From contig JARLJI010000182.1 in assembly GCA_031291295.1 (NCBI GenBank), positions 1-60,173 on the forward strand: 60,173 nt of DNA. The letters are read 5' to 3'. Source of the DNA: Rhodoferax sp. (GTDB taxonomy: Bacteria; Pseudomonadota; Gammaproteobacteria; Burkholderiales; Burkholderiaceae_C). The notes below the pieces were generated by a model, which saw only the letters and a list, made by a program, of their open reading frames with translations, was not told the origin of the DNA and did not search any database. The position numbers and the translations under genes are program-made. Shown here in pieces: positions 24,539 through 33,354 of the stretch; within the stretch, counting starts at the first letter, position 1; each line of letters starts with the position of its first letter.

Positions 24539-26547
24539 CGGGTTACGGCCGGTTCGGCCATCGAAGTCGTGCCACGGCCCACGGCATCGTCGGCTGCAAA
24601 GCCCTTCCAGCCACCCTTTTTGAGGTGCACCATCAGCAAGGAAATGGTCGCCGGCGTCACGCCGGAGATTCGCGAGGCCAAGCCCAGCGTCTCGGGCCGG
24701 TGCTTGCTGAGCTTTTGCCGCGCCTCGATGCTCAGGGCCGACACCTGCATATAGTCCAGGTCGGCGGGCAGTTTGAGGCTCTCGAAGTGTGCGGCGCGCT
24801 CCACTTCGCTCTTCTGGCGGTCGATGTAGCCAGAATACTTGGCCGCAATTTCGATCTGCTCGATCACGGTCTTGCCAAAATCGGTTTCACGTGAAACATC
24901 GGCCGCGAGCTCGGGGCTGGCGTATTTGCCACCGTCCAGCGACATCAGGCCGGCATAGCTCACATCCGGCCGACGCAGCAGGTCGGCCAGGCTGTATTCG
25001 TGGTCGATGGTCTTGCCCAATACCCGCTCGGATTCAGCGGCCGCCAAGTTTTGGGGGCTGACCCAGATCGAACGCAGACGCTCTGTTTCACGTGAAACAG
25101 CATCGCGCTTGCGGTTGAAGGCATCCCAGCGTGCGTCGTCGACCAGGCCCATGCGGCGGGCCGGCTCGGTCAGGCGCGCGTCGGCGTTGTCTTCGCGCAA
25201 TTGCAACCGGAACTCGGCGCGGCTGGTAAACATGCGGTACGGCTCGGTCACGCCCTGGGTAATCAGGTCGTCCACCAGCACGCCCAGATAGGCCTGGTCG
25301 CGGCGCGGCAACCACGCCTCTTCGCCCCGGCACTGCAACGCGGCGTTGATGCCGGCAAACAGGCCCTGCGCCGCCGCCTCTTCGTAGCCGGTCGTGCCAT
25401 TGATCTGCCCGGCAAAAAACAGCCCCTGGATGGCGCGCGTCTCAAAGCTGGTCTTCAGGGCTCGCGGGTCGAAGTAGTCGTATTCGATCGCGTAGCCGGG
25501 CCGCAGAATATGGGCGTTCTCCAGCCCGGCCATCGAGCGCACCAAGTCGTACTGAATATCAAACGGCAGGCTGGTCGAGATGCCGTTGGGGTAGAACTCG
25601 TTCGTCGTGAGGCCTTCGGGCTCCAGGAAGATCTGGTGGCTTTCCTTGCTGGCGAAACGGTTGATCTTGTCTTCCACGCTCGGGCAGTAGCGCGGGCCCA
25701 CACCCTCGATCTTGCCCATGAACATGGGGCTGCGGTCGAACCCCGAGCGAATGATGTCGTGCGTGCGTGCGTTGGTGTGGGTGATCCAGCACGGGACCTG
25801 CCGCGGGTGCTGGGAGGCCTGCCCCATGAAGCTGAACACCGGTATGGCCGCGCTGCCGCCGACCTGCGCCGCGCCGGGCATGCCGTCGCCGGGCTGCTCG
25901 AGGCATTTTGAAAAATCGATGCTGCGGCCATCCAGTCGCGGCGGCGTGCCGGTCTTGAGCCGCCCCTGCGGCAGCTGCAGTTCCTTCAGGCGGCTGCTGA
26001 GCGACACCGCTGGCGGGTCGCCCGCCCGGCCGGCCGCGTAGTTGTTCAGTCCGACATGGATCTTGCCGTCCAGGAACGTGCCCGCCGTCAGCACCACGGC
26101 GCGGGCCGGGAAGCGAATGCCAACTTGCGTGACGGCACCCACCACGCGGTCGCCCTCCATCATCAAGTCGTCCACGGCCTGCTGAAACAGCCACAGGTTG
26201 GGCTGGTTTTCCAGCCGGCGCCGGATCGCCGCCTTGTACAGGATCCGGTCGGCCTGGGCCCGCGTCGCGCGCACCGCCGGGCCCTTGGAATTGTTGAGGA
26301 TGCGAAACTGGATGCCGGCCTCGTCGGTGGCCGCCGCCATGGCGCCGCCCATGGCGTCCACTTCCTTGACCAGATGGCCCTTGCCGATGCCGCCGATCGA
26401 CGGGTTGCAACTCATCTGCCCGAGCGTCTCGATGTTGTGCGTGAGCAGCAGCGTCTTGCAGCCCATGCGCGCCGCGGCCAGCGCGGCCTCGGTCCCGGCG
26501 TGGCCGCCGCCGACCACGATGACGTCGAATTCTTGAGGGTAGAGCAT
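24535..26547 (-). CDS. mnmG: tRNA uridine-5-carboxymethylaminomethyl(34) synthesis enzyme MnmG
   Basis: This 670-aa GidA protein, with MnmE, modifies the wobble uridine of several tRNAs using FAD and methylene-[25 protein letters not shown] binds [15 protein letters not shown] and [16 protein letters not shown] are family motifs. Start MLYPQEFD at 26547 is chosen over a longer frame with 12 unrelated residues. Two parS-type palindromes lie inside the gene. Confidence 0.96.
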   Translation of the reverse strand: MLYPQEFDVIVVGGGHAGTEAALAAARMGCKTLLLTHNIETLGQMSCNPSIGGIGKGHLVKEVDAMGGAMAAATDEAGIQFRILNNSKGPAVRATRAQADRILYKAAIRRRLENQPNLWLFQQAVDDLMMEGDRVVGAVTQVGIRFPARAVVLTAGTFLDGKIHVGLNNYAAGRAGDPPAVSLSSRLKELQLPQGRLKTGTPPRLDGRSIDFSKCLEQPGDGMPGAAQVGGSAAIPVFSFMGQASQHPRQVPCWITHTNARTHDIIRSGFDRSPMFMGKIEGVGPRYCPSVEDKINRFASKESHQIFLEPEGLTTNEFYPNGISTSLPFDIQYDLVRSMAGLENAHILRPGYAIEYDYFDPRALKTSFETRAIQGLFFAGQINGTTGYEEAAAQGLFAGINAALQCRGEEAWLPRRDQAYLGVLVDDLITQGVTEPYRMFTSRAEFRLQLREDNADARLTEPARRMGLVDDARWDAFNRKRDAVSRETERLRSIWVSPQNLAAAESERVLGKTIDHEYSLADLLRRPDVSYAGLMSLDGGKYASPELAADVSRETDFGKTVIEQIEIAAKYSGYIDRQKSEVERAAHFESLKLPADLDYMQVSALSIEARQKLSKHRPETLGLASRISGVTPATISLLMVHLKKGGWKGFAADDAVGRGTTSMAEPAVTR
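24883..24898. promoter_or_regulatory. parS-like site (15 of 16)
   Basis: GGTTTCACGTGAAACA, one mismatch to the parS consensus, lies inside mnmG 186 bp from a perfect site. Confidence 0.85.
25084..25099. promoter_or_regulatory. parS site (perfect)
   Basis: TGTTTCACGTGAAACA is identical to the universal bacterial parS palindrome. It lies in the mnmG coding region, close to parA and parB, which suggests this region is origin-proximal. Confidence 0.93.
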
Positions 26548-26645
26548 GGGGTTCCGGTCCGCGCGCGCAGCGCAACTGCGCATTTTATCCGGCGGGCGCA
26601 GATTCTGCCCAACGCCGCCCGCCCGGCCGCGTCACAATACAGGCC

Positions 26646-27224
26646 ATGAAACTTCTGATCTTCGCGGGCAGCACCCGCCAGCATTCGCACAACCGAAAAC
26701 TCGCCTATGTGGCCGCGACACTGGCACGCGCCAGCGGCGCCGACGTGACGCACCTCGAACTGGCCGATTTCGACATCCCGATGTACAACGCCGACCTCGA
26801 GGCGCGCGGCACGCCGCCCGACGTGATGCGGCTCAAGCAGATCATGTACGAGCACCCGGCGTGGATCATCTGCTCGCCCGAGTACAACGGCGGCTACACG
26901 GCGCTGCTCAAGAACACCATCGACTGGGCCTCCAGCCCGGTCAAGTCCGACCCCGCCTGGACGGATGGCTTCAAGTTCTCGCGCGGCAAGGTGGTCGGCA
27001 TCCTGAGCGCCTCGCCCGGCGCGCTGGGTGGACTGCGCTCGCTCAGCCACCTGGCGCCGCTACTGCTGAACATGCAGTGCTGGCTGGCGCCGCAGCAGTT
27101 TGCGCTGAGCCGTGCCGCCGAAGCTTTCGATGCCGAGGGCGCGCTGGTGGGTGAGGCGCACCACAAAAGCGTGCAGGCCGTGGTCGACCAGGTGCTGTGG
27201 GCGGCGCACCGGTTGACCGCCTGA
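26646..27224 (+). CDS. NADPH-dependent FMN reductase
   Basis: This 192-aa flavodoxin-fold protein starts MKLLIFAGSTRQHSHNRKLA (FMN phosphate loop GSTR...N), followed by CSPEYNGGYTALLKNTIDWAS (family signature) and ILSASPGALGGLRSL. Such proteins reduce quinones, azo dyes or chromate. It is divergent from mnmG, 98 bp away. Confidence 0.87.
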   Translation: MKLLIFAGSTRQHSHNRKLAYVAATLARASGADVTHLELADFDIPMYNADLEARGTPPDVMRLKQIMYEHPAWIICSPEYNGGYTALLKNTIDWASSPVKSDPAWTDGFKFSRGKVVGILSASPGALGGLRSLSHLAPLLLNMQCWLAPQQFALSRAAEAFDAEGALVGEAHHKSVQAVVDQVLWAAHRLTA

Positions 27225-27232
27225 GACCCGAC

Positions 27233-27925
27233 TCAGCCTGCCGCGCCCAGCGTCTCCAGCGTGGCCAGCGATGTAATTTCCATACACCCATAGCGCAAGG
27301 CCAACGCACCTTGGGCCACCAGCACCTTCAACTCCTTTGACAGCGTTTGCCGCGTGATGCCCAACATCATCGCCAGCGCCTCTTGCGATACCGGCAAAAC
27401 CGTGCGCGAGGCGCTGCTCATGCTGACATCGCCACGCGCCAACGCCAATAGCCGGCGCGCTACCCGTGCCCGCGTTGAGCGCAGCGTCGCATCTTCCACC
27501 ATGCTGTACAACATGCGAATGCGGCTGGCCAGCAACATCGCCATGGCACGCGCGAACACCGCATTGCCCATCAGTGCGTCGAACTCGTCGCGCGGCAACA
27601 CCAGCACCTGCGCGTCGCCGAGGGCCGTCATGTCATGCGTGCGCGGCTGGTCGTCCAGCAGCGAAATCTCGCCAAACCAGTTGCCGGGCTCGAGCAAACT
27701 CAAAATGGCTTCCTTGCCATCCTCCAGCAAGGTGGATGCCTTCAGCACGCCGCTGATCACGCAGTAAAAACGCCCGGCCGGGTCACCGCGGCGAAACAGC
27801 ATTTCCCCGGCGCGAAAATGCGCCAGGCTGGCGGCCGCCAGCATCGCACGTCGCTGCGCCAATGGCAGCGCGCCAAACCAGCGGTTGGCGGACAACTGGC
27901 CCAGCAGTTCGGCAGGTGCACCCAT
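27233..27925 (-). CDS. Crp/Fnr family transcriptional regulator
   Basis: This 230-aa protein has an N-terminal cyclic-nucleotide-binding fold (LFRRGDPAGRFYCVISGVLKAST, EPGNWFGEISLLDDQPRTHDM) and a C-terminal winged helix (VSQEALAMMLGITRQTLSKELKVLVAQGAL). It lacks the N-terminal cysteine cluster of FNR, so it is not an oxygen sensor of that kind. It is divergent from the HD-domain gene and may regulate it; the 125-bp gap is AT-rich. Confidence 0.87.
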   Translation of the reverse strand: MGAPAELLGQLSANRWFGALPLAQRRAMLAAASLAHFRAGEMLFRRGDPAGRFYCVISGVLKASTLLEDGKEAILSLLEPGNWFGEISLLDDQPRTHDMTALGDAQVLVLPRDEFDALMGNAVFARAMAMLLASRIRMLYSMVEDATLRSTRARVARRLLALARGDVSMSSASRTVLPVSQEALAMMLGITRQTLSKELKVLVAQGALALRYGCMEITSLATLETLGAAG

Positions 27926-28050
27926 CCAGCAAACTCCAACCCGAGGGGGTAAAAACTCTATTCGCAGGAAAACCCCTTAATTGTTAAATTTTTGACATTC
28001 TCCGGTCAAGCCCAGACTTACCCTTGGGCAGCATTACCTTGGAGACAACA

Positions 28051-28638
28051 ATGAACGCACGCGCCCATTTCACCCGCATGCAAGACAGCACCGCCGACGA
28101 CTGGCGGCTGATCGGCGGCGAATTCATGCAATTCAGCCGCGCCCTTCCCGACCGCGTGCTGGCGCACTTGAAGCTGCTGGATGGCGACTACGGCGGCTTT
28201 CCGATAGACCGCTACAGCCATTGCCTGCAAACCGCCACCCGGGCCATGCGCGATGGCCGCGATGAGGAATACGTCGTCTGCGCGCTGTTGCACGACATTG
28301 GCGACACGCTGGGCAGCTTCAACCACCCCGACATCGCCGCCGCCATCCTGAAGCCCTTCGTCAGCGACGCCAACCTGTGGATGGTGCAACACCACGGCAT
28401 TTTCCAGGGCTACAACTTCTTCCACCACATCGGCATGGACCGCAATATGCGCGACCTGTTCAAGGCTCATGAACACTACGCGCGCACCGAAGAATTCATC
28501 GCGCTCTATGACGACCCGGCCTTTGACGCCAACGCCGAAACCCTGCCCATCAGCGAGTTCGAACCGATGCTGCGCCGCGTGATGGCGCAGCCGCGCAACA
28601 CCATCTATAAAAAGGTGCTGGACGAGCAGCCCGCCTGA
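28051..28638 (+). CDS. HD-domain protein (phosphohydrolase or diiron oxygenase-like)
   Basis: This 195-aa protein begins MNARAHFTRMQ at 28051, after GGAGACAACA. It has HCLQTATRA, LLHDIGDTLG (the HD pair), MVQHHGIFQGYNFFHH and HEHYARTEEF. The many later histidines plus the HD pair suit PhnZ/MIOX-like diiron oxygenases as well as phosphohydrolases. It is followed 30 bp later by a class II aldolase gene. Substrate unknown. Confidence 0.75.
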   Translation: MNARAHFTRMQDSTADDWRLIGGEFMQFSRALPDRVLAHLKLLDGDYGGFPIDRYSHCLQTATRAMRDGRDEEYVVCALLHDIGDTLGSFNHPDIAAAILKPFVSDANLWMVQHHGIFQGYNFFHHIGMDRNMRDLFKAHEHYARTEEFIALYDDPAFDANAETLPISEFEPMLRRVMAQPRNTIYKKVLDEQPA

Positions 28639-28668
28639 TCCCACTGCAACCCATCCAAAGGAGCCCTC

Positions 28669-29442
28669 ATGCACATCCCCTCTCTCAAAGAAGTCGTCAG
28701 CGCCGAAGAATGGGCGCTGCGCGTTGACCTGGCCGCCTGCTACCGTCTCGTGGCGGCGTACGGCTGGAGCGATCTGGTGTTCACCCACATCAGCGCCAAG
28801 CTGCCCGACTCGATCACGCCCGCCGGCGAGCACCATTTCCTGATCAACCCCTACGGGCTGATGTTCGACGAGATCACGGCGTCCAGCCTGGTCAAGGTCG
28901 ACATGCAGTGCAATAAGGTCATTGAGTCACCCTTCCCGGTGAATCCGGCCGGCTTCGTGATCCACAGTGCCGTGCATGCGGCCCGGCCCGACGCTGGCTG
29001 CGTGCTGCACACGCATACCCGCGCGGGCGTGGGCGTGAGCGCGCAACAGGGCGGTGTGCTGCCGATCAGCCAGCAGTCCACCTTTGTGCTCGGCTCGCTG
29101 GCCTACCACGGCTACGAAGGTGTGGCCTTCCGTGAAGAGGAAACGCCGCGCCTGCAGGCGGATCTGGGGCAAGCCAACTTCCTGATGCTGCGCAACCATG
29201 GCCTGCTGACCGTGGGCAAGACCATCGCCGACGCATTTCTGTCGATGTACACCTTCGAGAGCGCCTGCCAGATCCAGCTGGCCGCGCAGGCCGGCGGCGC
29301 CGCACTCACCGAGGTCAACCCGCTGATCATCAAGGGCGTGGCCGAGTCCATGCGGGTGCAGACCGGCGGCCTGGGCGGCGCCTTCGTCTGGCCGGCGCTG
29401 CTGCGCAAGGCCGAGCGACTGGATCCCAGTTACAAGACCTGA
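28669..29442 (+). CDS. class II aldolase/adducin family protein
   Basis: This 257-aa protein has VAAYGWSDLVFTHISAKLP, LINPYGLMFDEITASSLVKVD, a zinc-ligand HTHTRAGVGVS, and LRNHGLLTVGKT with a third histidine. These are the metal site and phosphate pocket of the fuculose-phosphate aldolase fold. It may be a real aldolase or an adducin-like protein of unknown substrate. The AAAGGAG ribosome site is good, and it shares a unit with the HD-domain gene. Confidence 0.87.
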   Translation: MHIPSLKEVVSAEEWALRVDLAACYRLVAAYGWSDLVFTHISAKLPDSITPAGEHHFLINPYGLMFDEITASSLVKVDMQCNKVIESPFPVNPAGFVIHSAVHAARPDAGCVLHTHTRAGVGVSAQQGGVLPISQQSTFVLGSLAYHGYEGVAFREEETPRLQADLGQANFLMLRNHGLLTVGKTIADAFLSMYTFESACQIQLAAQAGGAALTEVNPLIIKGVAESMRVQTGGLGGAFVWPALLRKAERLDPSYKT

Positions 29443-29484
29443 AACCTCGCCGCAGCAGGAAAAAGCCCTAGCGGCTAGCATCAC

Positions 29485-29515
29485 GGGTTGGTCCAGCGGA
29501 TCAACCCCTTTTTTT
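29485..29515 (+). terminator. Rho-independent terminator
   Basis: The stem GGGTTGGTCC / GGATCAACCC (10 bp, one G-T pair) with loop AGC is followed by C and seven T. It separates the aldolase gene from gstA. Confidence 0.85.
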
Positions 29516-29530
29516 ATTCAAAGGAATTTC

Positions 29531-30139
29531 ATGAAGCTTTACTACTCCCCTGGCGCCTGCTCGCTCTCCCCGCACATTGCACTGGAAGAGGCAGGCCTGG
29601 TCTATGAAGCCATTGCCGCACCCACCAAGACCCACCAGCTGCCCGACGGCACCGACTACTACACCATCAACCCGCTGGGCTATGTGCCGCTGCTGGAGCT
29701 CGACGACGGCACCCGCCTGCGCGAAGGCCCGGCCATCGTGCAATACATCGCCGACCAGGCCCCCGCCAAAAAGCTCGCGCCGGCCAACGGCACGCTGGCG
29801 CGCTACCAGTTGCAGTCGTGGCTCAACTTCATCGGCACCGAGGTGCACAAGGGCTTCTCGCCGCTGTTCAGCCCCGCCACGCCCGCCGAGTACAAGACCA
29901 TGGTCATCGACCGCCTGCTGTCGCGCCTGAAGTGGGTGGATGGCGAGCTGGCCGGCAAGCAGTACCTGATGGGCGACCAGTTCAGCGTGGCCGACGGCTA
30001 CCTGTTCACCGTGACCAACTGGGCCGCGCCGACGAACCTGGACCTGTCGGCGCTCACGCACCTCGCGGCCTACCGCGCGCGTGTAGCGGCCCGTCCGGCG
30101 GTGCAGCGAGCAATGAAGGCCGAAGGCCTGCTCAAGTAA
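29531..30139 (+). CDS. gstA: glutathione S-transferase (GstA-like)
   Basis: This 202-aa GST has the N-terminal thioredoxin-fold MKLYYSPGACSLSPHIALEEAGL, with the Cys10 conserved in beta-class enzymes. YVPLLELDDGTRLREGPAIVQYIAD carries the glutathione-binding motif, and GDQFSVADGYLFTVTNW is the C-terminal N-capping box. It conjugates glutathione to electrophiles. A GGAATTTC site precedes it, and the Old Yellow Enzyme gene follows by 4 bp. Confidence 0.9.
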   Translation: MKLYYSPGACSLSPHIALEEAGLVYEAIAAPTKTHQLPDGTDYYTINPLGYVPLLELDDGTRLREGPAIVQYIADQAPAKKLAPANGTLARYQLQSWLNFIGTEVHKGFSPLFSPATPAEYKTMVIDRLLSRLKWVDGELAGKQYLMGDQFSVADGYLFTVTNWAAPTNLDLSALTHLAAYRARVAARPAVQRAMKAEGLLK

Positions 30140-30143
30140 GCCT

Positions 30144-31259
30144 ATGACTTCCCTATTTGATCCAGTGCAAGCCGGTGCCCTGCATCTGGCCAACCGCATC
30201 GTGATGGCCCCGCTCACGCGCAACCGCGCACCGGGCGCCCTGCCCACGCCCCTGGTGGCCACGTATTACAGCCAGCGCGCCTCGGCCGGCCTGATCGTGA
30301 CCGAGGCCACCGCCATCAGCCACCAGGGGCAAGGCTATGCCGACGTGCCCGGCATCTGGAGCACTGAGCAGGTCGCGGGCTGGAAAAAGGTCACCGATGC
30401 GGTGCACGCCAGGGGCGGCAAGATCGTGGTGCAGCTCTGGCATGTGGGTCGCGTCTCGCACAACGACCTGCAGCCCGGTGGCCAGGCGCCGGTCGCGCCC
30501 TCGGCCATCACCGCAAAAACCAAGACCTACCTGATCAAGGACGGTGTCGGTGCGTTTGTGGACACTTCGGCGCCGCGCGCGCTGGGCATCGACGAACTAC
30601 CCGGCATTGTGCAGGATTACCGCCGCGCCGCGCGCAACGCGATCGATGCCGGCTTTGACGGGGTCGAGGTGCACGGCGCCAACGGCTACCTGCTGGACCA
30701 GTTCCTGCGCTCGGGCTCGAACCAGCGCACGGACGCCTATGGCGGCTCTATCGAAAACCGCGCGCGCCTGCTGCTGGAAGTCATGCAGGCCATCACCCAG
30801 GAGATCGGCGGCGCGCGCACCGGTCTGCGCCTGTCGCCCGTGACGCCGGCCAACGACGCCAGCGACCCGCACCCGCAACCCCTGTTCGAGTACGTGGTGC
30901 GGCAACTGGCGCCGTTGAGTCTGGCCTACCTGCACTTCATCGAAGGCCAGACCGGCGGCGCACGCGACTACGTGCAGGGCGACAAACCGTTCGACTACGC
31001 CGCCCTGCGCGCGGCCTATCGCAGCGCCGGCGGCACGGCGGCGTGGATGGTGAACAACGGCTACGACAAGACCCTGGCCGAGCGCTCCCTCAAAGAGGGG
31101 GCCGACCTGGTCGCCTTTGGGAAAACCTTTATCGCCAACCCTGATCTGGTGCAGCGCCTGCGCCAGGGAGCGCCCTTCAACGAGCCCGACCGCAGCACCT
31201 TCTATGGCGGTGGCGCCAAGGGTTACACCGACTACCCGGCGCTCGCCTCAAACGGATGA
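30144..31259 (+). CDS. Old Yellow Enzyme family alkene reductase (NemA-like)
   Basis: This 371-aa TIM-barrel FMN enzyme has MAPLTRNRAP, EATAISHQGQGY, QLWHVGRVSH, EVHGANGYLLDQFLRSGSN and AFGKTFIANPDL. It matches NemA/N-ethylmaleimide reductase. It reduces activated C=C bonds and nitro compounds with NADPH. Co-transcription with gstA suggests a detoxification unit. Its 3' end overlaps the convergent hemerythrin gene by 12 bp. Confidence 0.92.
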   Translation: MTSLFDPVQAGALHLANRIVMAPLTRNRAPGALPTPLVATYYSQRASAGLIVTEATAISHQGQGYADVPGIWSTEQVAGWKKVTDAVHARGGKIVVQLWHVGRVSHNDLQPGGQAPVAPSAITAKTKTYLIKDGVGAFVDTSAPRALGIDELPGIVQDYRRAARNAIDAGFDGVEVHGANGYLLDQFLRSGSNQRTDAYGGSIENRARLLLEVMQAITQEIGGARTGLRLSPVTPANDASDPHPQPLFEYVVRQLAPLSLAYLHFIEGQTGGARDYVQGDKPFDYAALRAAYRSAGGTAAWMVNNGYDKTLAERSLKEGADLVAFGKTFIANPDLVQRLRQGAPFNEPDRSTFYGGGAKGYTDYPALASNG

Positions 31260-31838
31260 CGGTCCGAGTCCGATCGGCGACGGCGCCTTCATCACGATGC
31301 GCGTGAACAGGCGGTCATAACCCGGGTCAGGCGGATACTTGCCGGTGAGCGGGTCACGGTTGGTGGCAAAGGCGGCATCGAGCTCCTGCCACTCGGCTTC
31401 GGTCAAAGCGTGCTCCGCTTCCGGCAGGATCAACGACTCCTCCAGCCGCATGTGCTCCAGGTAAAACGCCACATAGGCGCGTGCCGCTTCTTCGAAGGCC
31501 GCCCTGCGCGACTCACCGAGCAGCTCCCAAGCCAGCAGCAGATGCTGCAGTTCGCGCACGGCCGCTTCTCCGCGGTGGTGATCCCTGTCGAGCCGCTCGA
31601 TCGCCTCGGCCGTCGCGGGGGCGGCGCGCGCCACCCTGGGAAACAGCAGCGTGGTTTCCTTCGGATGATGCAGGCGCTCGGGAAATTCGTCGATGTAGAA
31701 CAGCATGGCGCGCAGCACATCGAAATATGCCGCAGGCTCGTCCGCCGGGCCGCGCTCCACCATCATCTCCAGCGAGCGCAGCATCGCCGCCAACGCGGCA
31801 TGCTCGTCCCGAATTATGCGAATACTCTCATGGGTCAT
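31248..31838 (-). CDS. hemerythrin domain protein
   Basis: This 196-aa four-helix protein has the iron-ligand pattern IRDEHAALAAML, PERLHHPKETTLLFP, DRDHHRGEAAVREL and HMRLEESLILPEAEH. Hemerythrin-like proteins bind O2 or NO at a di-iron site and often belong to nitrosative stress responses. An FNR/DNR-type box lies 64 bp upstream of the start. Confidence 0.85.
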   Translation of the reverse strand: MTHESIRIIRDEHAALAAMLRSLEMMVERGPADEPAAYFDVLRAMLFYIDEFPERLHHPKETTLLFPRVARAAPATAEAIERLDRDHHRGEAAVRELQHLLLAWELLGESRRAAFEEAARAYVAFYLEHMRLEESLILPEAEHALTEAEWQELDAAFATNRDPLTGKYPPDPGYDRLFTRIVMKAPSPIGLGPSSV

Positions 31839-31895
31839 GGTGGTTCTCCTGCTGAATACTGAACTCGAGCATGCCGCACGTTGGCTTCAAGCGAC

Positions 31896-31909
31896 TTGAT
31901 GCAGGTCAA
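31896..31909 (-). promoter_or_regulatory. FNR/DNR-type box upstream of hemerythrin gene
   Basis: TTGATGCAGGTCAA matches TTGAT-N4-ATCAA with one change and is identical to the site at 37812. Its centre is 64 bp before the hemerythrin start, which suits class II activation. Confidence 0.6.
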
Positions 31910-32025
31910 CCCACTTAAAAGCGGCAATTACGCCGAATTGTTCACATATTGGACCGTACTGGTACTTGTGTGCTAAATAACGAATCGCTACATTTGTCTC
32001 CATATGTAACAAAGGAGTATTAAAA

Positions 32026-33348
32026 ATGGCAATTCATAGACAAGCCCTCATTAGCGCCGCGGTCGCGGCTTTGTGTTTAACCCTGTCCGGTTGCGGCGGC
32101 GGGAGCTCGTCCCCTGCGCCCACCGCGGCAGCGGCCGTTGTCAGCCATGGCATCCTGAGCGGCACCGCCGACCCGACCGCCGCCGTCGGCAGTGATGGCG
32201 ACTTCTACCTCAATTCCGCCACCAGCACATTGTTCGGCCCGAAAGCCGGCGGTGCCTGGCCGGCCGGCGTTACCTTGATCGGCCTGGCCGGTGCCACGGG
32301 CCTTGCTGGCCCAGCCGGCGCCACGGGCGCCGCCGGAACCAATGGCACGAACGGGACCAACGGCATCGATGGAGCCACTGGGGCTACCGGCGCCGCCGGA
32401 GCCAATGGCACAAACGGAACCAACGGCATCGACGGTGCTGTCGGCCCTCAGGGCGTCCAAGGTCCAGCCGGAACGCCTGGGACGGTATTGGGTTACGGCA
32501 ACACTGATCCGACGAGCGCGCAGGGCAACGACGGCGACTTTTACCTCAACATCACGACCTACATGCTGTTTGGGCCCAAGGCCTCGGGTGTATGGCCGGC
32601 GGGCGTTTCGATGATCGGACTGACCGGCGCGGTGGGAGCCACGGGTGCTACCGGCGCGACGGGCGCAGCGGGAACCAATGGTGCAGATGGTGCTACAGGT
32701 GCCACCGGCGCTCAAGGCGCAACGGGGGCGACGGGTGCTACCGGCGCGACGGGCGCAGCGGGGACCAATGGTGCAGATGGCGCTACGGGTGCCACCGGCG
32801 CTCAAGGCGCGACGGGGGCAACGGGCGCAACGGGGGCAACGGGGGCAACGGGCGCAACGGGCGCAACGGGGGCAACGGGGGCGACGGGGGCGACGGGGGC
32901 GACGGGCGCTACGGGTGCTAATGGCACTAACGGCGCATCGGCGCTCTATGTGAACTATTCGATTCCTTCGAACAGCAATAGAAATCTTGGTAGCGGCACC
33001 TCCTACTACATGATCCCCTACGGCAATGACGCCTCGTCAGATACTTCCAATGGCGTACTCCTGCCAATCAACTGTACTACGGCGAACTTGCAGGTCAACT
33101 TTACAAGCAAGCCAAACGCTCCTTACACTTTCTCGCTATACAGCCTGAAATCCGGTGTACCAACGGCAACAACGCCTGCGCTCTCATGTCTAGTGACGAC
33201 TTCTGGAACTTCCTGCAACGGAACTGCCGCTAGCCCCGCCTTGAAGGGCAGCGTGATCTATATGAGTATTTCTACAACCAGCAACCCCGGTAGCTTTGCC
33301 AATACTAATAGCGGGCCAGCCTTTGTCTCGCTGAGCTGCACGCCTTGA
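32026..33348 (+). CDS. collagen-like Gly-X-Y repeat lipoprotein
   Basis: This 440-aa protein has a lipobox (LSGCGGGSS). It carries two copies of a ~45-aa module ([20 protein letters not shown]... and [20 protein letters not shown]..., each leading to LFGPK...WPAGV..IG). Collagen-like tracts of GAT, GAA, GTN and GAD/GAQ triplets follow each module. The C-terminal domain (about 310-440) is Ser/Thr/Asn-rich with four cysteines and lower GC than its neighbours, suggesting transfer. The protein probably forms surface trimers. A good AAAGGAG site lies upstream in AT-rich DNA. The next gene on the other strand is a glycosyltransferase. Confidence 0.85.
   Translation: MAIHRQALISAAVAALCLTLSGCGGGSSSPAPTAAAAVVSHGILSGTADPTAAVGSDGDFYLNSATSTLFGPKAGGAWPAGVTLIGLAGATGLAGPAGATGAAGTNGTNGTNGIDGATGATGAAGANGTNGTNGIDGAVGPQGVQGPAGTPGTVLGYGNTDPTSAQGNDGDFYLNITTYMLFGPKASGVWPAGVSMIGLTGAVGATGATGATGAAGTNGADGATGATGAQGATGATGATGATGAAGTNGADGATGATGAQGATGATGATGATGATGATGATGATGATGATGATGATGANGTNGASALYVNYSIPSNSNRNLGSGTSYYMIPYGNDASSDTSNGVLLPINCTTANLQVNFTSKPNAPYTFSLYSLKSGVPTATTPALSCLVTTSGTSCNGTAASPALKGSVIYMSISTTSNPGSFANTNSGPAFVSLSCTP
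32640..32925 (+). repeat. minisatellite encoding GAT triplets
   Basis: A 9-bp unit of ACGGGNGCN type is repeated many times, with a longer duplicated block of about 120 bp (32640-32760 and 32730-32830 share GCGACGGGCGCAGCGGG). Units are multiples of three, so copy-number change keeps the frame and alters the length of the collagen rod. Confidence 0.85.
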
Positions 33349-33354
33349 GGCTTC

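Noticed and set aside
27926..28050. TTGAC...GTCAA pair at 27990-28010
   Set aside because: The half-sites are 8 bp apart, not 4, so it does not fit an FNR/Crp-type site.
32640..32925. Regular short repeats that could suggest a CRISPR array
   Set aside because: Nine-bp units encode Gly-X-Y triplets in an open frame; no unique spacers.
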